Positions 36,180 to 44,714 of a stretch of DNA of 64,000 nucleotides are shown in pieces. Source of the stretch: an uncultured Luteimonas sp. Lineage in GTDB: Bacteria > Pseudomonadota > Gammaproteobacteria > Xanthomonadales > Xanthomonadaceae. The stretch lies in the NCBI GenBank assembly GCA_934541015.1, contig CAKTDC010000002.1:93064-157063 (forward strand). The letters are read 5' to 3'. Numbering within the stretch: position 1 is the stretch's first letter; each line of letters begins with the position of its first letter. The notes below the pieces were generated by a model. The model had not been told where the DNA came from. It did not search any database and saw only the letters and a program-made list of their open reading frames with translations. The position numbers and the translations under genes are program-made.

Positions 36180-37342
36180 GACACCCACTGGCCGCTGTAA
36201 TAGCGGATCACGGCGTGATGGTTCACGGTGCAGGCGATCAGTAGCCAAGGCAGGAGTGCCAGCCATGCCCGTGCCGGTCCGCCGTTCAATCTGGAAAGCG
36301 CAGTGGTGGCGATGATCGCCCATGGCGCCATGAAGAACAGATGTCTGGCCGAGTTCATCGCGTCGAACGATACCGCCGAGAACCAGAAAACAAGCATGCC
36401 GCCATACAGCAGCCCCAGCCAGCGGGGAACGGCGCCGATGGCCGAAACGCACGCCACGATCAGCAGCAAGCTGAGCGTGCCCAGCGCAGCGGTCCACTGG
36501 GTGAGGCCGCTGTGGTCGTAGGCGATGGCACGGAAGAAATAGAGGATCGCTTCGACAGGACCAACATTGCCGTCGGTCAGGGTGCCGCGTCGCCAGGCCT
36601 CCAGGGCGTTGATGTAGAGAATCGAGTCATCGTGCCGATAGGCTGCCCAGCTCGCGTAAAGCATCAGGGGCGCGGCCATCAGGACAAGCTTCAGTCCACC
36701 GTTGCGATCGAGGAAATCCCGTGGACGCCAGCGCGTCTCTGCGGCGATCCATCCGGCCACGAAGAGGGCCAGAACCGCTGCCTGGGGTCGCCCGAGCATC
36801 GCGATTCCAGCCAGCGCAGCCGCCGTCCATGTGTTGTGCTTCCAGCAGTGGTAGAGGATCCACACGGTCAACGCCGCATACAGGGGCTCGGTGTATCCCA
36901 CAAAGTTGTAGATTGCTACCGGGCTCAGTGCCCACACGGTGCAGGCAAGCATCGCCGTGTGGCGGCTGGAGAGTCCCGACGTCAGGCGGTAGATCCCCAG
37001 CAGCGTCAGGAACAGGATGGCCACTCCCAGCAGCATGGTTTCAAGAAAGGCGTTGTTCCCCGGCACCAGCACGTCGGCCAGGCCCAGCGCCGCTGCGCTC
37101 AGCGGCAGGTAGGCGACAGCCTGCTTCTCCTCGATGTCCCCGGAGAAGGAGTATCCGTGCAGATAGATGCCCCGGTAGTATTCGCCGTCGAACGTGAGCA
37201 GGCCTTCGACGCCCGGATAGATCTGGATCTTCGCCGCCATGAACAAGCATGCCGCCGCCAGGGAAAGCAGCGCGCAGAACACAAGCTGGTGCAGCAGCGG
37301 AGTGCTGTCGTCCGGCGGCGCGGAGGCTGGTGGCCGGTTCAT
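36176..37342 (-). CDS. Polytopic membrane glycosyltransferase, PIG-V/GT-C-like
   Basis: This 388-residue integral membrane protein has about nine to ten hydrophobic segments. After TM1 comes FDGEYYRGIYLHGYS (about 51-65) and then AYLPLSAA, matching the WDxxWYxxIAxxGY and FFPLYP pattern of PIG-V-like mannosyltransferases, a GT-C fold with the catalytic acid in the first periplasmic loop. Such enzymes use lipid-phosphate-linked sugars on the outer face of the membrane. Together with the polyprenyl-phosphate glycosyltransferase at 40103 and the small flippase-like protein at 38987 it could complete a periplasmic glycan-modification system. Donor and acceptor are unknown. It overlaps both flanking genes by 4 bases. 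Confidence 0.75.
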   Translation of the reverse strand: MNRPPASAPPDDSTPLLHQLVFCALLSLAAACLFMAAKIQIYPGVEGLLTFDGEYYRGIYLHGYSFSGDIEEKQAVAYLPLSAAALGLADVLVPGNNAFLETMLLGVAILFLTLLGIYRLTSGLSSRHTAMLACTVWALSPVAIYNFVGYTEPLYAALTVWILYHCWKHNTWTAAALAGIAMLGRPQAAVLALFVAGWIAAETRWRPRDFLDRNGGLKLVLMAAPLMLYASWAAYRHDDSILYINALEAWRRGTLTDGNVGPVEAILYFFRAIAYDHSGLTQWTAALGTLSLLLIVACVSAIGAVPRWLGLLYGGMLVFWFSAVSFDAMNSARHLFFMAPWAIIATTALSRLNGGPARAWLALLPWLLIACTVNHHAVIRYYSGQWVS

Positions 37343-37797
37343 TGACCCGGATCGGCTGCGGCCGGCTCGATGCAGGGGCCACCGCCGGTCACCAGACGAT
37401 CGAGTTCTTTGCCCGTCTGGATCGCAACCAGACGGAAGACCGTATCGGCCCGCACCCAGGCACCGGTTTCCTGGCTACCCTGGAGCCCGCCTTCGGCGAA
37501 CAGCTTCGCGTCGGCGCCCTCCCCTATCCACACCTGCACGCCGGCCACCGTGGGGTCCTGCTCAACGGCTTTCGCCGCATTCCAGGAGATGCCGACGATG
37601 GAAGACTCCTGGCACGCGACGGCGCCGGGATCGGCCGTGATCATCCCGTTCGTGCCGGTAGCGGGTCCGAACCCGGCAACCTCGACTGCGGGCGGGTTCG
37701 CTGGCGCATCCATCGGCTCGCGCGGGGCTTCGCTGCAAGCAATGAGCCACGCCGATGCAAACACCGCCACTGCGTATGTTGGGCAAACCTTCATCAT
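37339..37797 (-). CDS. Predicted lipoprotein
   Basis: This 152-residue protein has a lipoprotein signal (MKVCPTYAVAVFASAWLIAC, lipid cysteine near residue 21) and then a proline-rich linker. A small domain with four predicted strands and two further cysteines (ACQESS, GPCIEP) may form one disulfide. The initiation codon could be the ATG at 37797 or the adjacent one at 37794. It overlaps the following membrane glycosyltransferase gene by 4 bases and lies 18 bases after the aminotransferase stop. No family recognised. A carbohydrate-related role is only suggested by its neighbours. Confidence 0.7.
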   Translation of the reverse strand: MMKVCPTYAVAVFASAWLIACSEAPREPMDAPANPPAVEVAGFGPATGTNGMITADPGAVACQESSIVGISWNAAKAVEQDPTVAGVQVWIGEGADAKLFAEGGLQGSQETGAWVRADTVFRLVAIQTGKELDRLVTGGGPCIEPAAADPGQ

Positions 37798-37815
37798 GGA
37801 AAGGCTCCGGTCAGA

Positions 37816-38949
37816 TCAGGGGAAAGACAGCGCATCGTCCGCTGCGGCGAACACCTCGGGGAGGTGTGGTTCCACCCCGACCCATAGCGGCAGACGCACG
37901 ATCCGTTCGCTGATGTCGTCGGTGTTGTTCATGGTGCCGTGACTTCGCCCGAATCGCCTGCCCGCAGGCGCGCTATGCAGCGGAACGTAGTGGAACACGC
38001 ATCCGATGCCGCTGGACTTCATGCGTTCAATGAATGCCGAGCGGTGCGCGAGCGACGGCAGCAACAGGTAATACATGTGTGCGTTGTGGTTGCAGTCGGC
38101 GGCGGTCAGTGGACGCTGGACGAGCCCGCGCTGTTCATGCGCTTCGAATGCGGCATGGTACTCCTCCCATATCGCCAGCCTGCGGCGGGTGATCGCCAGG
38201 CCCTCGTCGATCTGTGCGGCAAGAAATGCGGCGGTGAGTTCGCCCGGAAGATAGGACGAGCCGTGGTCGACCCAGGTGTACTTGTCGACCTGACCCCGGA
38301 AGAAGCGGCTTCGATTGGTTCCCTTCTCGCGAATGACCTCGGCGCGCTCGACCAGGGCGGGATCGTTGACCATCAGCGCCCCACCCTCGCCGGAGATGAT
38401 GTTCTTGGTTTCGTGGAAGCTGAGGCAACCCAGATCACTGATGCTGCCCAGCGCACGCCCCTTGTAGCTGGCGTGGATCGCCTGCGCGGCATCCTCGATC
38501 ACCCGCAAGCCGTGGCGCCGGGCGATCGCCATGATCGCGTCCATCTCGCAGGCCACGCCAGCGTAGTGGACGACGCAGAGAGCGCGGGTGCGCGGCGTGA
38601 TGGCAGCTTCGATCAGTGTCTCGTCGATATTGAGCGTGTCGGGGCGGATGTCGACGAACACCGGTATCGCGCCGCGCAGGACGAAGGCGTTTGCAGTCGA
38701 GACGAACGTGTAGGACGGCATGATCACTTCGTCACCGGGTTCGAGGTCGATCAGCAGTGCGGCCATCTCCAGCGCGGCAGTGCAGCTGTGTGTCAGCAGC
38801 ACCCGGTGGCTGCCGGTCAACGTCTCCAGCGCGGCCTGGCACTGGCGGGTGAACGCGCCGTCGCCGGACAGGTGACCGTTCCTGTGCGCCTGGGCGATGT
38901 TCTCGATCTCACGCCCGGTCATGAACGGTTTGTTGAACGGAATCCTCAA
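37816..38949 (-). CDS. wecE: dTDP-4-amino-4,6-dideoxygalactose transaminase (WecE/RffA-like)
   Basis: This 377-residue DegT/DnrJ/EryC1 PLP aminotransferase makes dTDP-4-amino-4,6-dideoxy-D-galactose from the 4-keto sugar. IPFNKPFMTGREIENI at the N-terminus is characteristic of WecE/RffA. The PLP lysine lies near residue 182 in SFHETKNIISGEGG, and EDAAQAIHASYKGR near 156 binds the cofactor. The acetyltransferase two genes upstream resembles WecD, the next step, so this set should make a dTDP-Fuc4NAc-type sugar. RmlA/RmlB to supply dTDP-4-keto-6-deoxyglucose are not in the window. It is transcribed between the flippase-like gene and a lipoprotein gene. Confidence 0.9.
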   Translation of the reverse strand: MRIPFNKPFMTGREIENIAQAHRNGHLSGDGAFTRQCQAALETLTGSHRVLLTHSCTAALEMAALLIDLEPGDEVIMPSYTFVSTANAFVLRGAIPVFVDIRPDTLNIDETLIEAAITPRTRALCVVHYAGVACEMDAIMAIARRHGLRVIEDAAQAIHASYKGRALGSISDLGCLSFHETKNIISGEGGALMVNDPALVERAEVIREKGTNRSRFFRGQVDKYTWVDHGSSYLPGELTAAFLAAQIDEGLAITRRRLAIWEEYHAAFEAHEQRGLVQRPLTAADCNHNAHMYYLLLPSLAHRSAFIERMKSSGIGCVFHYVPLHSAPAGRRFGRSHGTMNNTDDISERIVRLPLWVGVEPHLPEVFAAADDALSFP

Positions 38950-38986
38950 TGCGAATCTCCAGAGGCCGGTACGGCCGTCGTGAATT

Positions 38987-39382
38987 TCAGGTGATCTCGC
39001 TCGCCCCGCGCCCCATCAGTGCAACGCCCAGGACGATCAGCGCCGCCCCGAGCATCTGACCGGGCCTGAGCTGTTCACCGAACCAGAGATAGCCTGCGAG
39101 GATGACGAGCACGAAGTTGAGTGCCATGAACGGGTAGGCGGTGCTCAACGGGAGACGCAGGATCGCCATCATCCAGGCCGCCGAGGCGAGGAAGGCGGCG
39201 AGGTAGGCACTGATCACCCAGGGCTTGAGCAGCATGCCGCCAAAGAACACCACCTTGCCGTACAGGCCGCTGGAAACCAGGGTGGTATCCACCTTGGACA
39301 TCTGCCATTTCAGGATGATCTGGCCGTACACCGTGAAGAGAATGGTGGCCGCAATGAATAGCCATGCGCTAAGAGGTTTCAC
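38987..39382 (-). CDS. Small EamA/SMR-type transporter, possible lipid-linked sugar flippase
   Basis: This 131-residue membrane protein has four predicted helices: LSAWLFIAATILFTVYGQI, then KPWVISAYLAAFLASAAWM, STAYPFMALNFVLVILAGYLW, and MLGAALIVLGVALMG. This is the DMT/EmrE architecture of ArnE/ArnF-like undecaprenyl-phosphate sugar flippase subunits and of SMR exporters. GTG 39382 overlaps the end of the acetyltransferase gene by 14 bases. Its location between sugar biosynthesis genes, near a polyprenyl-phosphate glycosyltransferase, favours flipping a lipid-linked sugar over drug export. That is inference. Confidence 0.75.
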   Translation of the reverse strand: MKPLSAWLFIAATILFTVYGQIILKWQMSKVDTTLVSSGLYGKVVFFGGMLLKPWVISAYLAAFLASAAWMMAILRLPLSTAYPFMALNFVLVILAGYLWFGEQLRPGQMLGAALIVLGVALMGRGASEIT

Positions 39383-40106
39383 GGGCGTTCCTGATGTGAT
39401 AGGTATCGAGCGCGCAGGCAATCCGGTACCCGTCAGCGGCCCACGCGCGCTGAACCGCGTAATTCCATACCTGGGTGGAAACCTCCATGCGCGGCGTTTG
39501 CGAATGGCGCCGGGCTGCACGCAGGAGGGCGGAATATACGCCCTGGCGTCGATACTGTTCGTCGACTGCGTTGAGCACGATCTCGGTGGCCAGTCCTGAC
39601 CTTGAGCGACAGCAGATGAATCCCTGGAGCGTTCCGATGTCGTCGGTGGAGACGAGCGTGTAGCCGCTACCATCCATCACCAGCCGCCGGGCCCATTCGG
39701 CGTAGCCCTCGGCAACCAGATCGACGGCGAACACCTCGGGACTGGCGGCATAATGACTGCGATAGCCGTGTCCGAACGCGCGTCGGGCCAGGTCGGCCAC
39801 CTGCTGGATGTCGGCGGGGGTTGCCGGACGACAGGCCTTGTCCGCGCCTTCAGCGTGTGCTGCCAGCGGTGTGGTGTCTCGATCGTAGTACACGAGCGTA
39901 TCCGCATGCCGGCAGGACAACCCGGCTTCGAGCAGAGTCTGAACTACCTCGTGCTCGCCCGAAGGGCAGCGTAGAATCGCGACCGCGCCCAATGGCAGTG
40001 CCGTTGATGCGAGAAGATCGCGCGCTGCGGCAGGGCTGTCGAGCGTCCAGCGGAACACCGGGCGAGCGAACCGGGTGGACTCGGACATCGACAGCCTGCT
40101 GGTCAT
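39369..40106 (-). CDS. GNAT N-acetyltransferase, WecD/RffC-like
   Basis: This 245-residue cytoplasmic acetyltransferase has a C-terminal GNAT domain (about 95-235) with EYR-RQGVYSALLRAARRH, the acetyl-CoA loop (R/QxxGxG/A variant), and NYAVQRAWAADGYRI near the end. The N-terminal segment of about 90 residues, with LPLGAVAILRCP, is like WecD/RffC, which acetylates dTDP-4-amino-4,6-dideoxygalactose. That product is made by the WecE-like enzyme encoded downstream. ATG 40106 overlaps the glycosyltransferase stop (40103) in ATGA. Substrate assignment rests on this pairing. Confidence 0.8.
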   Translation of the reverse strand: MTSRLSMSESTRFARPVFRWTLDSPAAARDLLASTALPLGAVAILRCPSGEHEVVQTLLEAGLSCRHADTLVYYDRDTTPLAAHAEGADKACRPATPADIQQVADLARRAFGHGYRSHYAASPEVFAVDLVAEGYAEWARRLVMDGSGYTLVSTDDIGTLQGFICCRSRSGLATEIVLNAVDEQYRRQGVYSALLRAARRHSQTPRMEVSTQVWNYAVQRAWAADGYRIACALDTYHIRNARETS

Positions 40107-41128
40107 GGCAGGCGGGGCGTCCGTTCGGCCACCAGGTAGTTCGGTCGCAGCTTGACCTGCCGGAAGATCCTGCCGACGTAGTGGCCCAGCACCCCCAATC
40201 CCATGGTGACGATTCCGCCCACCAGCCAGATGGAGGCGATGATGCTTGCATAGCCTGCGACCGCGATGTCGCCATCGAGATAGCTGACTACCGTGAGCAG
40301 GACCACCACCATCGAAAACGCACAGAACGCGAAGCCGAAACCGACCATCAGTCGTAACGGCTTGTCCGAGAACGACAGCGCCACGCCCATCGCCAGCGAC
40401 ACCAGCTTGCGCAAGCTGTAGGTGGACTTGCCCTGTTCGCGCCGGCCGTGCGTCACCGGTACCCGGTGCACCGTGAAGCCCACCCATCGCACCAGCAGCG
40501 GAAAGAACCGGTCGGCTTCCGGCATGGCGTTCACCGCGTCGACGACCTTGCGCGAATACACACCGAAATTCGCCGTAGTGTGGTCGTACTGGCTGTCGGC
40601 AAGCCAGCCGAGCAGGGAGTAGAACAGCCGCGAGCCGGTGCGCTTGAGCCAGTTGTCCTGGCGCGAGACGCGCATGGCGAGCACGACGTCGATGCCCGGC
40701 TGCATCGATTCGAGCAGCCCGGGAATCTCCTCGGGACGATCCTGGAGATCGCAGTCCATCACCACGACCTTTCCGCCCCGGCAGACTTCCAGTCCGGCGC
40801 TGATGGCCGCGTGCTGGCCGAAGTTGCGGGAGAGACGAAGCCCCCGCAGATGCGGATGCAGTGCCGCCAGTTCCCGGATGCGACTCCAGGCGCCATCCGG
40901 GCTGGCGTCATCCACCAGGATCACCTCATGCGTCAGCCCGGTCGCCGTCACTGCGGAATCGATGCGCTCGACGAGATCCTCCAGGCAGTCGACGCAGCCA
41001 TACACTGGGCTGACAACGCTGAGGTCGGGAGGCGCCGCCTCGCCGGCTTCCATCCGACTGGCCGCTGTCGACAACTCCTGGTGGAAGGATCTGTGGATGG
41101 CGGCGTGACGGGTCTCAGACGATTGCAC
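40103..41128 (-). CDS. Polyprenyl-phosphate glycosyltransferase, GT2 (GtrB/ArnC/DPM1-like)
   Basis: This 341-residue GT2 enzyme is anchored by two C-terminal helices. The catalytic domain contains SVVSPVYGCVDCLEDLV near 37, EVILVDDASPDGAW near 68, the DXD-like VMDCDLQDRPEEIP near 122, and ADRFFPLLVRWVGF and YSLRKLVSLAMG toward the end. Helices lie near 265-285 and 300-320. It should transfer a sugar from nucleotide donor to undecaprenyl phosphate on the cytoplasmic face. An in-frame ATG at 41053 would skip a weak N-terminal arm. It starts 12 bases after the etfA stop, so the glycan cassette may share the etf transcript. Confidence 0.85.
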   Translation of the reverse strand: MQSSETRHAAIHRSFHQELSTAASRMEAGEAAPPDLSVVSPVYGCVDCLEDLVERIDSAVTATGLTHEVILVDDASPDGAWSRIRELAALHPHLRGLRLSRNFGQHAAISAGLEVCRGGKVVVMDCDLQDRPEEIPGLLESMQPGIDVVLAMRVSRQDNWLKRTGSRLFYSLLGWLADSQYDHTTANFGVYSRKVVDAVNAMPEADRFFPLLVRWVGFTVHRVPVTHGRREQGKSTYSLRKLVSLAMGVALSFSDKPLRLMVGFGFAFCAFSMVVVLLTVVSYLDGDIAVAGYASIIASIWLVGGIVTMGLGVLGHYVGRIFRQVKLRPNYLVAERTPRLP

Positions 41129-41140
41129 CGCGGCTGCGCC

Positions 41141-42079
41141 TCAGAGCGCCTGATCCAGCTCCGGCAGCACCTGGAACAGGTCGCCGACCAGGCCGATGTC
41201 GGCGATCTCGAAGATCGGCGCGTCGCCATCCTTGTTGATCGCCACGATGGTGCCGGCGTCCTTGATCCCGGTCAGGTGCTGGATCGCGCCGCTGATGCCG
41301 ACGGCCACGTACAGCTCCGGGGCGATGATCTTGCCGGTCTGGCCGACCTGCATCTCGTTGGGGCAGTAGCCGGCGTCGACCGCGGCGCGCGAGGCGCCCA
41401 CGCCGGCGCCGAGGCGGTCGGCGAGCCTGTAGATCACCTCGAAGTTCTCGGCCGACCCCACGCCGCGGCCGCCCGAGACCACGCGGCGGGCCGACTGCAG
41501 GTCGGGACGGTCGGAGCTGCCGGCGGCCAGGCCGAGGTAGCGGGTGTGCCCGGGCAGCGCGGCGTCCACGTCCACAGCCTCGACCGCGGCGCTGCCGCCC
41601 TTGCCCGCTTCCTTCCACGACGCGGTGCGCACGGTGGCGACGACGGTCTGCCCGGCGGGCGCCTCGACCGTGACGATGGCGTTGCCGGCGTAGATCGGGC
41701 GGGTGAAGGTGTGTTCGCCTTCCGCGGCCATCAGGTCCGAGACCTGGTTGACGCCGAGCAGGGCGGCCACGCAGGGCATCAGGTCCTTGCCGAAGGTCGA
41801 GCTGGGGCCGAAGACGTGGCTGTAGCCGGCGGCAAGCTGCGCCACCTGCGGCGCCAGCACCTGGGCGATGGCCTGGGCGTTGGCGGCATGGGCGACGGTG
41901 AGCACGCGGGCGACTCCGTCGATCCGCGCAGCCTCGGCGGCGACCGCGGCCGGGTCGGCCGCCAGCACCGCGATGTCGATGGCCTCGGGCGAGAGCGCCC
42001 GGGCGGCGGACACGCACTTGGCGGTGGAACCATTGAGCTGGCCGTTCGCGTGTTCGGCGATGATCAGGATACGGGACAT
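41141..42079 (-). CDS. etfA: Electron transfer flavoprotein alpha subunit
   Basis: This 312-residue alpha subunit of the ETF heterodimer passes electrons from acyl-CoA dehydrogenases to ETF-ubiquinone oxidoreductase. It starts [15 protein letters not shown]; the C-terminal FAD domain has [55 protein letters not shown] and [20 protein letters not shown]. The full cofactor-binding set is present. Unusually, etfA is separated from etfB by a 126-residue lipoprotein gene; normally the pair is adjacent. The start at 42079 has a GGAGG a few bases upstream. Confidence 0.95.
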   Translation of the reverse strand: MSRILIIAEHANGQLNGSTAKCVSAARALSPEAIDIAVLAADPAAVAAEAARIDGVARVLTVAHAANAQAIAQVLAPQVAQLAAGYSHVFGPSSTFGKDLMPCVAALLGVNQVSDLMAAEGEHTFTRPIYAGNAIVTVEAPAGQTVVATVRTASWKEAGKGGSAAVEAVDVDAALPGHTRYLGLAAGSSDRPDLQSARRVVSGGRGVGSAENFEVIYRLADRLGAGVGASRAAVDAGYCPNEMQVGQTGKIIAPELYVAVGISGAIQHLTGIKDAGTIVAINKDGDAPIFEIADIGLVGDLFQVLPELDQAL

Positions 42080-42108
42080 GTTTGCCTCCAATGATGTGAC
42101 GGGGCGAC

Positions 42109-42489
42109 TCAGAAGCCCGCCCTGAACAATTCGTCGGGCGTGATGTGGCTCACGATGCAGCGACCCTCGCGCCATGCCATGCCGCTGAAGCCCGTACATG
42201 TGTCTTCGTCGGGCACATTCGCCACGCAGATGCCGTCCATCCACTGGCCGTCGGTGCTGTCGGTACACATCTGCGCGGTCATGCCGCAAATCTGCTTGCC
42301 GCTGTCCCACTCTCCGCTGGCGCGCTCACACGCACCCTGTTCGGGCGGAATGACGATCGTCTCCGGTTGGACCCGGACGGTCACCGTCTCGGGTTCCTGT
42401 GGCGCCGGAGTTGATTCTTCTTGCCCATGGCAGCCCGTCGACACTGCGGCCAGGAGAGCTGCCAGCATCAAAGTGTTCACGATATTCAC
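42109..42489 (-). CDS. Cysteine-rich lipoprotein between etfB and etfA
   Basis: This 126-residue predicted lipoprotein has signal [14 protein letters not shown] with the lipidated cysteine at residue 20, then a Pro/Thr/Glu-rich linker. A compact domain follows with six cysteines in [38 protein letters not shown] and GRCIVSH, which probably form disulfides in the periplasm. Its ATG overlaps the etfB stop by 4 bases (42486-42489), so it is translated with etfB, yet its product belongs in the envelope while ETF is cytoplasmic. No family recognised. Confidence 0.78.
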   Translation of the reverse strand: MNIVNTLMLAALLAAVSTGCHGQEESTPAPQEPETVTVRVQPETIVIPPEQGACERASGEWDSGKQICGMTAQMCTDSTDGQWMDGICVANVPDEDTCTGFSGMAWREGRCIVSHITPDELFRAGF

Positions 42490-43238
42490 AGCAACCCCTT
42501 GTCCTTGAGCGCGGCGACGAGTTCGGCCGCATTCTTCACCATCACGCCCTTGCTGCGCCTGGCGGGCGCGGCGTAGTGCGTGGCCTTGAGTGCCGGCGCG
42601 TCCTCCACGCCCAGGTCGGCCCAGGCGAGGGTCTCCATCGGCTTGGACTTGGCCTTCATGATGTCGGGCAGCTTGATGAAGCGCGGCTCGTTCAGGCGCA
42701 GGTCGGTGGTGACCACGGCCGGCAGGTCGACTTCCAGCGTCTCCAGGCCGGCGTCGACCTCGCGGGTGACCGTGGCCTTGCCGCCTTCGACCCCCAGCTT
42801 CGAGGCGAAGGTGGCCTGCGGACGGCCCCAGAGGGTGGCCAGCATCTGGCCGGTCTGGTTGGCGTCGTCGTCGATGGCCTGCTTGCCCAGGATCACGATG
42901 TCCGGCGACTCCTTCTCCACCAGCTTGAGCAGGGCGCGGGCGGCGGACAGCGGCTGCACGTCCTGGCCGGCACCGGTGACCACGTGGATGGCGCGGTTGG
43001 CGCCCATGGCCAGGCCGTTGCGCAGGTGGGCCTGGGCATCGGCCGGGGCGATGGTGGCGACCACGACCTCGCTGGCGATGCCCCTGTCGCGCAGGCGCAG
43101 GGCCTCTTCCAGGGCGATCTCGTCGAACGGGTTGGGCGAGAGCTTGACGCCCTCGGTGACCACGCCGGAGCCGTCCGGCTTGACCTGGATGCGGACGTTG
43201 TAGTCCACCACGCGCTTGTAGGCGACGAGGATTTTCAT
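42486..43238 (-). CDS. etfB: Electron transfer flavoprotein beta subunit
   Basis: This 250-residue beta subunit of ETF begins MKILVAYKRVVDYNVRI and has NPFDEIALEEALRL near 37, the AMP-binding GKQAIDDDANQTGQMLA near 120, and LRLNEPRFIKLPDIMKAKSKP near 185, all diagnostic. The ATG at 43238 fits the family; the open frame extends further upstream without support. It is the first gene of a minus-strand run that continues, with gaps of no more than 37 bases, through the lipoprotein, etfA and the glycan cassette to 35652. Upstream 43239-43474 separates it from a divergent methyltransferase. Confidence 0.95.
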   Translation of the reverse strand: MKILVAYKRVVDYNVRIQVKPDGSGVVTEGVKLSPNPFDEIALEEALRLRDRGIASEVVVATIAPADAQAHLRNGLAMGANRAIHVVTGAGQDVQPLSAARALLKLVEKESPDIVILGKQAIDDDANQTGQMLATLWGRPQATFASKLGVEGGKATVTREVDAGLETLEVDLPAVVTTDLRLNEPRFIKLPDIMKAKSKPMETLAWADLGVEDAPALKATHYAAPARRSKGVMVKNAAELVAALKDKGLL

Positions 43239-43474
43239 CGTAGCGGGATTCCTCGGAGTAACGTCGGGCGAAGCGGCCCGATGGTTGGTGAACGGGTCCC
43301 GCATTCTACCAGCCTGCTCCGGCCAGGCTGCGAGGTCCAGGCGGTGCTTGCGGCGTCTGTCCGGGGCCGTGGAGTGGGCTGTGCCGGTACCGTATGCGGT
43401 TTGCTAGCATCGGCCGCCGCCCCGAACAGGATTCCGACGGTCGCGGCGATGGATGAGAATCTGCGGGAGTTTCA

Positions 43475-44624
43475 ATGGACGAGTATCAGGAACGGCTGGC
43501 GCATGAGAAGCAGTTGTTCGATGAGAACATCTGCGTCCACGATTTGCCCGAGATCTTCCACTACTGGTCGGAGAAGTACCTGCGGCCGCGCCTCAACGGC
43601 GTCGGGTACAACAATATCGAGGACTTCTTCGTCCAGGAGATTGCCCGAACCCCGCGGCAGCCGGGGTGCGCGTTACGCATCGCGAGTGTCGGTTGTGGAG
43701 ATTGCGCGTTCGAGATTCGCGTTGCCAATGGCCTGCTGGCGCGCGGGATCGGGGATTTCACCGTGTTGTGCCTCGACATCAGTGACGTGGCGCTGGACAG
43801 GGGGCGTGGATACGCCAGCGACGCAGGCGTGGCCAGTCACTTCGAAATGGTTCCCCACGATTTCAACCAGGGCCTGCCGGACGGGGTTTTTGACGCAGTG
43901 ATGGCGAACCAGTCGCTGCACCATGTCCTCGAACTGGAACGGCTTTATTCCGCGATCAGCCGGCAACTCGCCACGGGGGGGCTGTTTCCTCGTCTCCGAC
44001 ATGATCGGGCGCAACGGGCACATGCGCTGGCCGGAGGCGCGAATACTGGTGGACGCGGCGTGGAAATGGATGCCAAAGGCCTATCGATTCAACCGCCAGC
44101 TGCAGCGTGAAGAATCGCAGTTCATGGATTGGGACTGCTCGAACGAAGGTTTTGAGGGGGTTCGTGCGCAGGAGGTCCTGCCCCTGCTTCTGGACCAGTT
44201 TTCGCCAAGGGTCCTGCTGGCCTGGGGCAATATCATCGATGTCTTCATCGACCGGGGATTCGGCCATCATTTCCATCGCCAGAGCGAGTGGGACCTGAAC
44301 TTCATCGACCAGGTCCATGCCATCGACCAGGCGGCCATCGATCGCGGCGAGATCATGCCGACCCACCTGCTGGCGAAATTCCAGAATGAGCCCGGCGAAT
44401 GCCTGCGCTGGCCGGACCGGGATCCGCGGCTGCTGGTGAGGAACCCGGAGCAGCCACCGGTTCCGCAGGTCCGGCCTGAACCCGAATGGCGGTACGCCCC
44501 CGACGTGGATCCTGCCCCTCGCCCCATGCCGCGGCCGCTGCCGCTGCCGCGGCCGGTCAAGGAGGCGCTGAGGCGGATTCCGGGGCTGGAAGCGGTTTAC
44601 CGGAGGATTCGCGGCATCCGCTGA
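43475..44624 (+). pseudogene. SAM-dependent methyltransferase, frameshifted at a G7 tract
   Basis: The first frame (43475 to about 43980) encodes a class I methyltransferase core: ALRIASVGCGDCAFEIRVANGLL (motif I), VLCLDISDVALDRG, and FDAVMANQSLHHVLELE. The continuation, GGCFLVSDMIGRNGHMRW and about 210 further residues to 44624, lies one frame over. The switch is at seven G residues (43975-43981); six would restore one continuous protein of about 382 residues. GGAG precedes the ATG at 43475. The tail has a Pro-rich stretch then [16 protein letters not shown]. Possibilities are a true mutation, phase variation by slippage, or sequencing error. The likely role is glycan methylation, inferred from the region. 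Confidence 0.75.
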
Positions 44625-44679
44625 GGGGGCGCTCCGGCCATTGCACGAAGGTACGTGTCGCATTGCAGCAAAGGGCGGC

Positions 44680-44685
44680 TAGAAT
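44680..44685 (+). promoter_or_regulatory. Possible -10 box for scoAB
   Basis: TAGAAT at 44680-44685 lies 30 bases before the scoA ATG. No good -35 at 16-18 bp. It suggests that the CoA-transferase operon is transcribed independently of the methyltransferase upstream. Confidence 0.35.
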
Positions 44686-44714
44686 TCCATGGCCCACCAC
44701 TCGAGAGGACAGCC

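Noticed and set aside
37939-38994. 351-residue plus-strand frame opposite wecE
   Set aside because: Gln/Arg/Val-rich shadow translation; wecE on the minus strand has all PLP-enzyme signatures.
42399-43901. 500-residue plus-strand open frame opposite etfB and into the methyltransferase
   Set aside because: It runs antisense to etfB and out of frame with the methyltransferase, both with strong family motifs.
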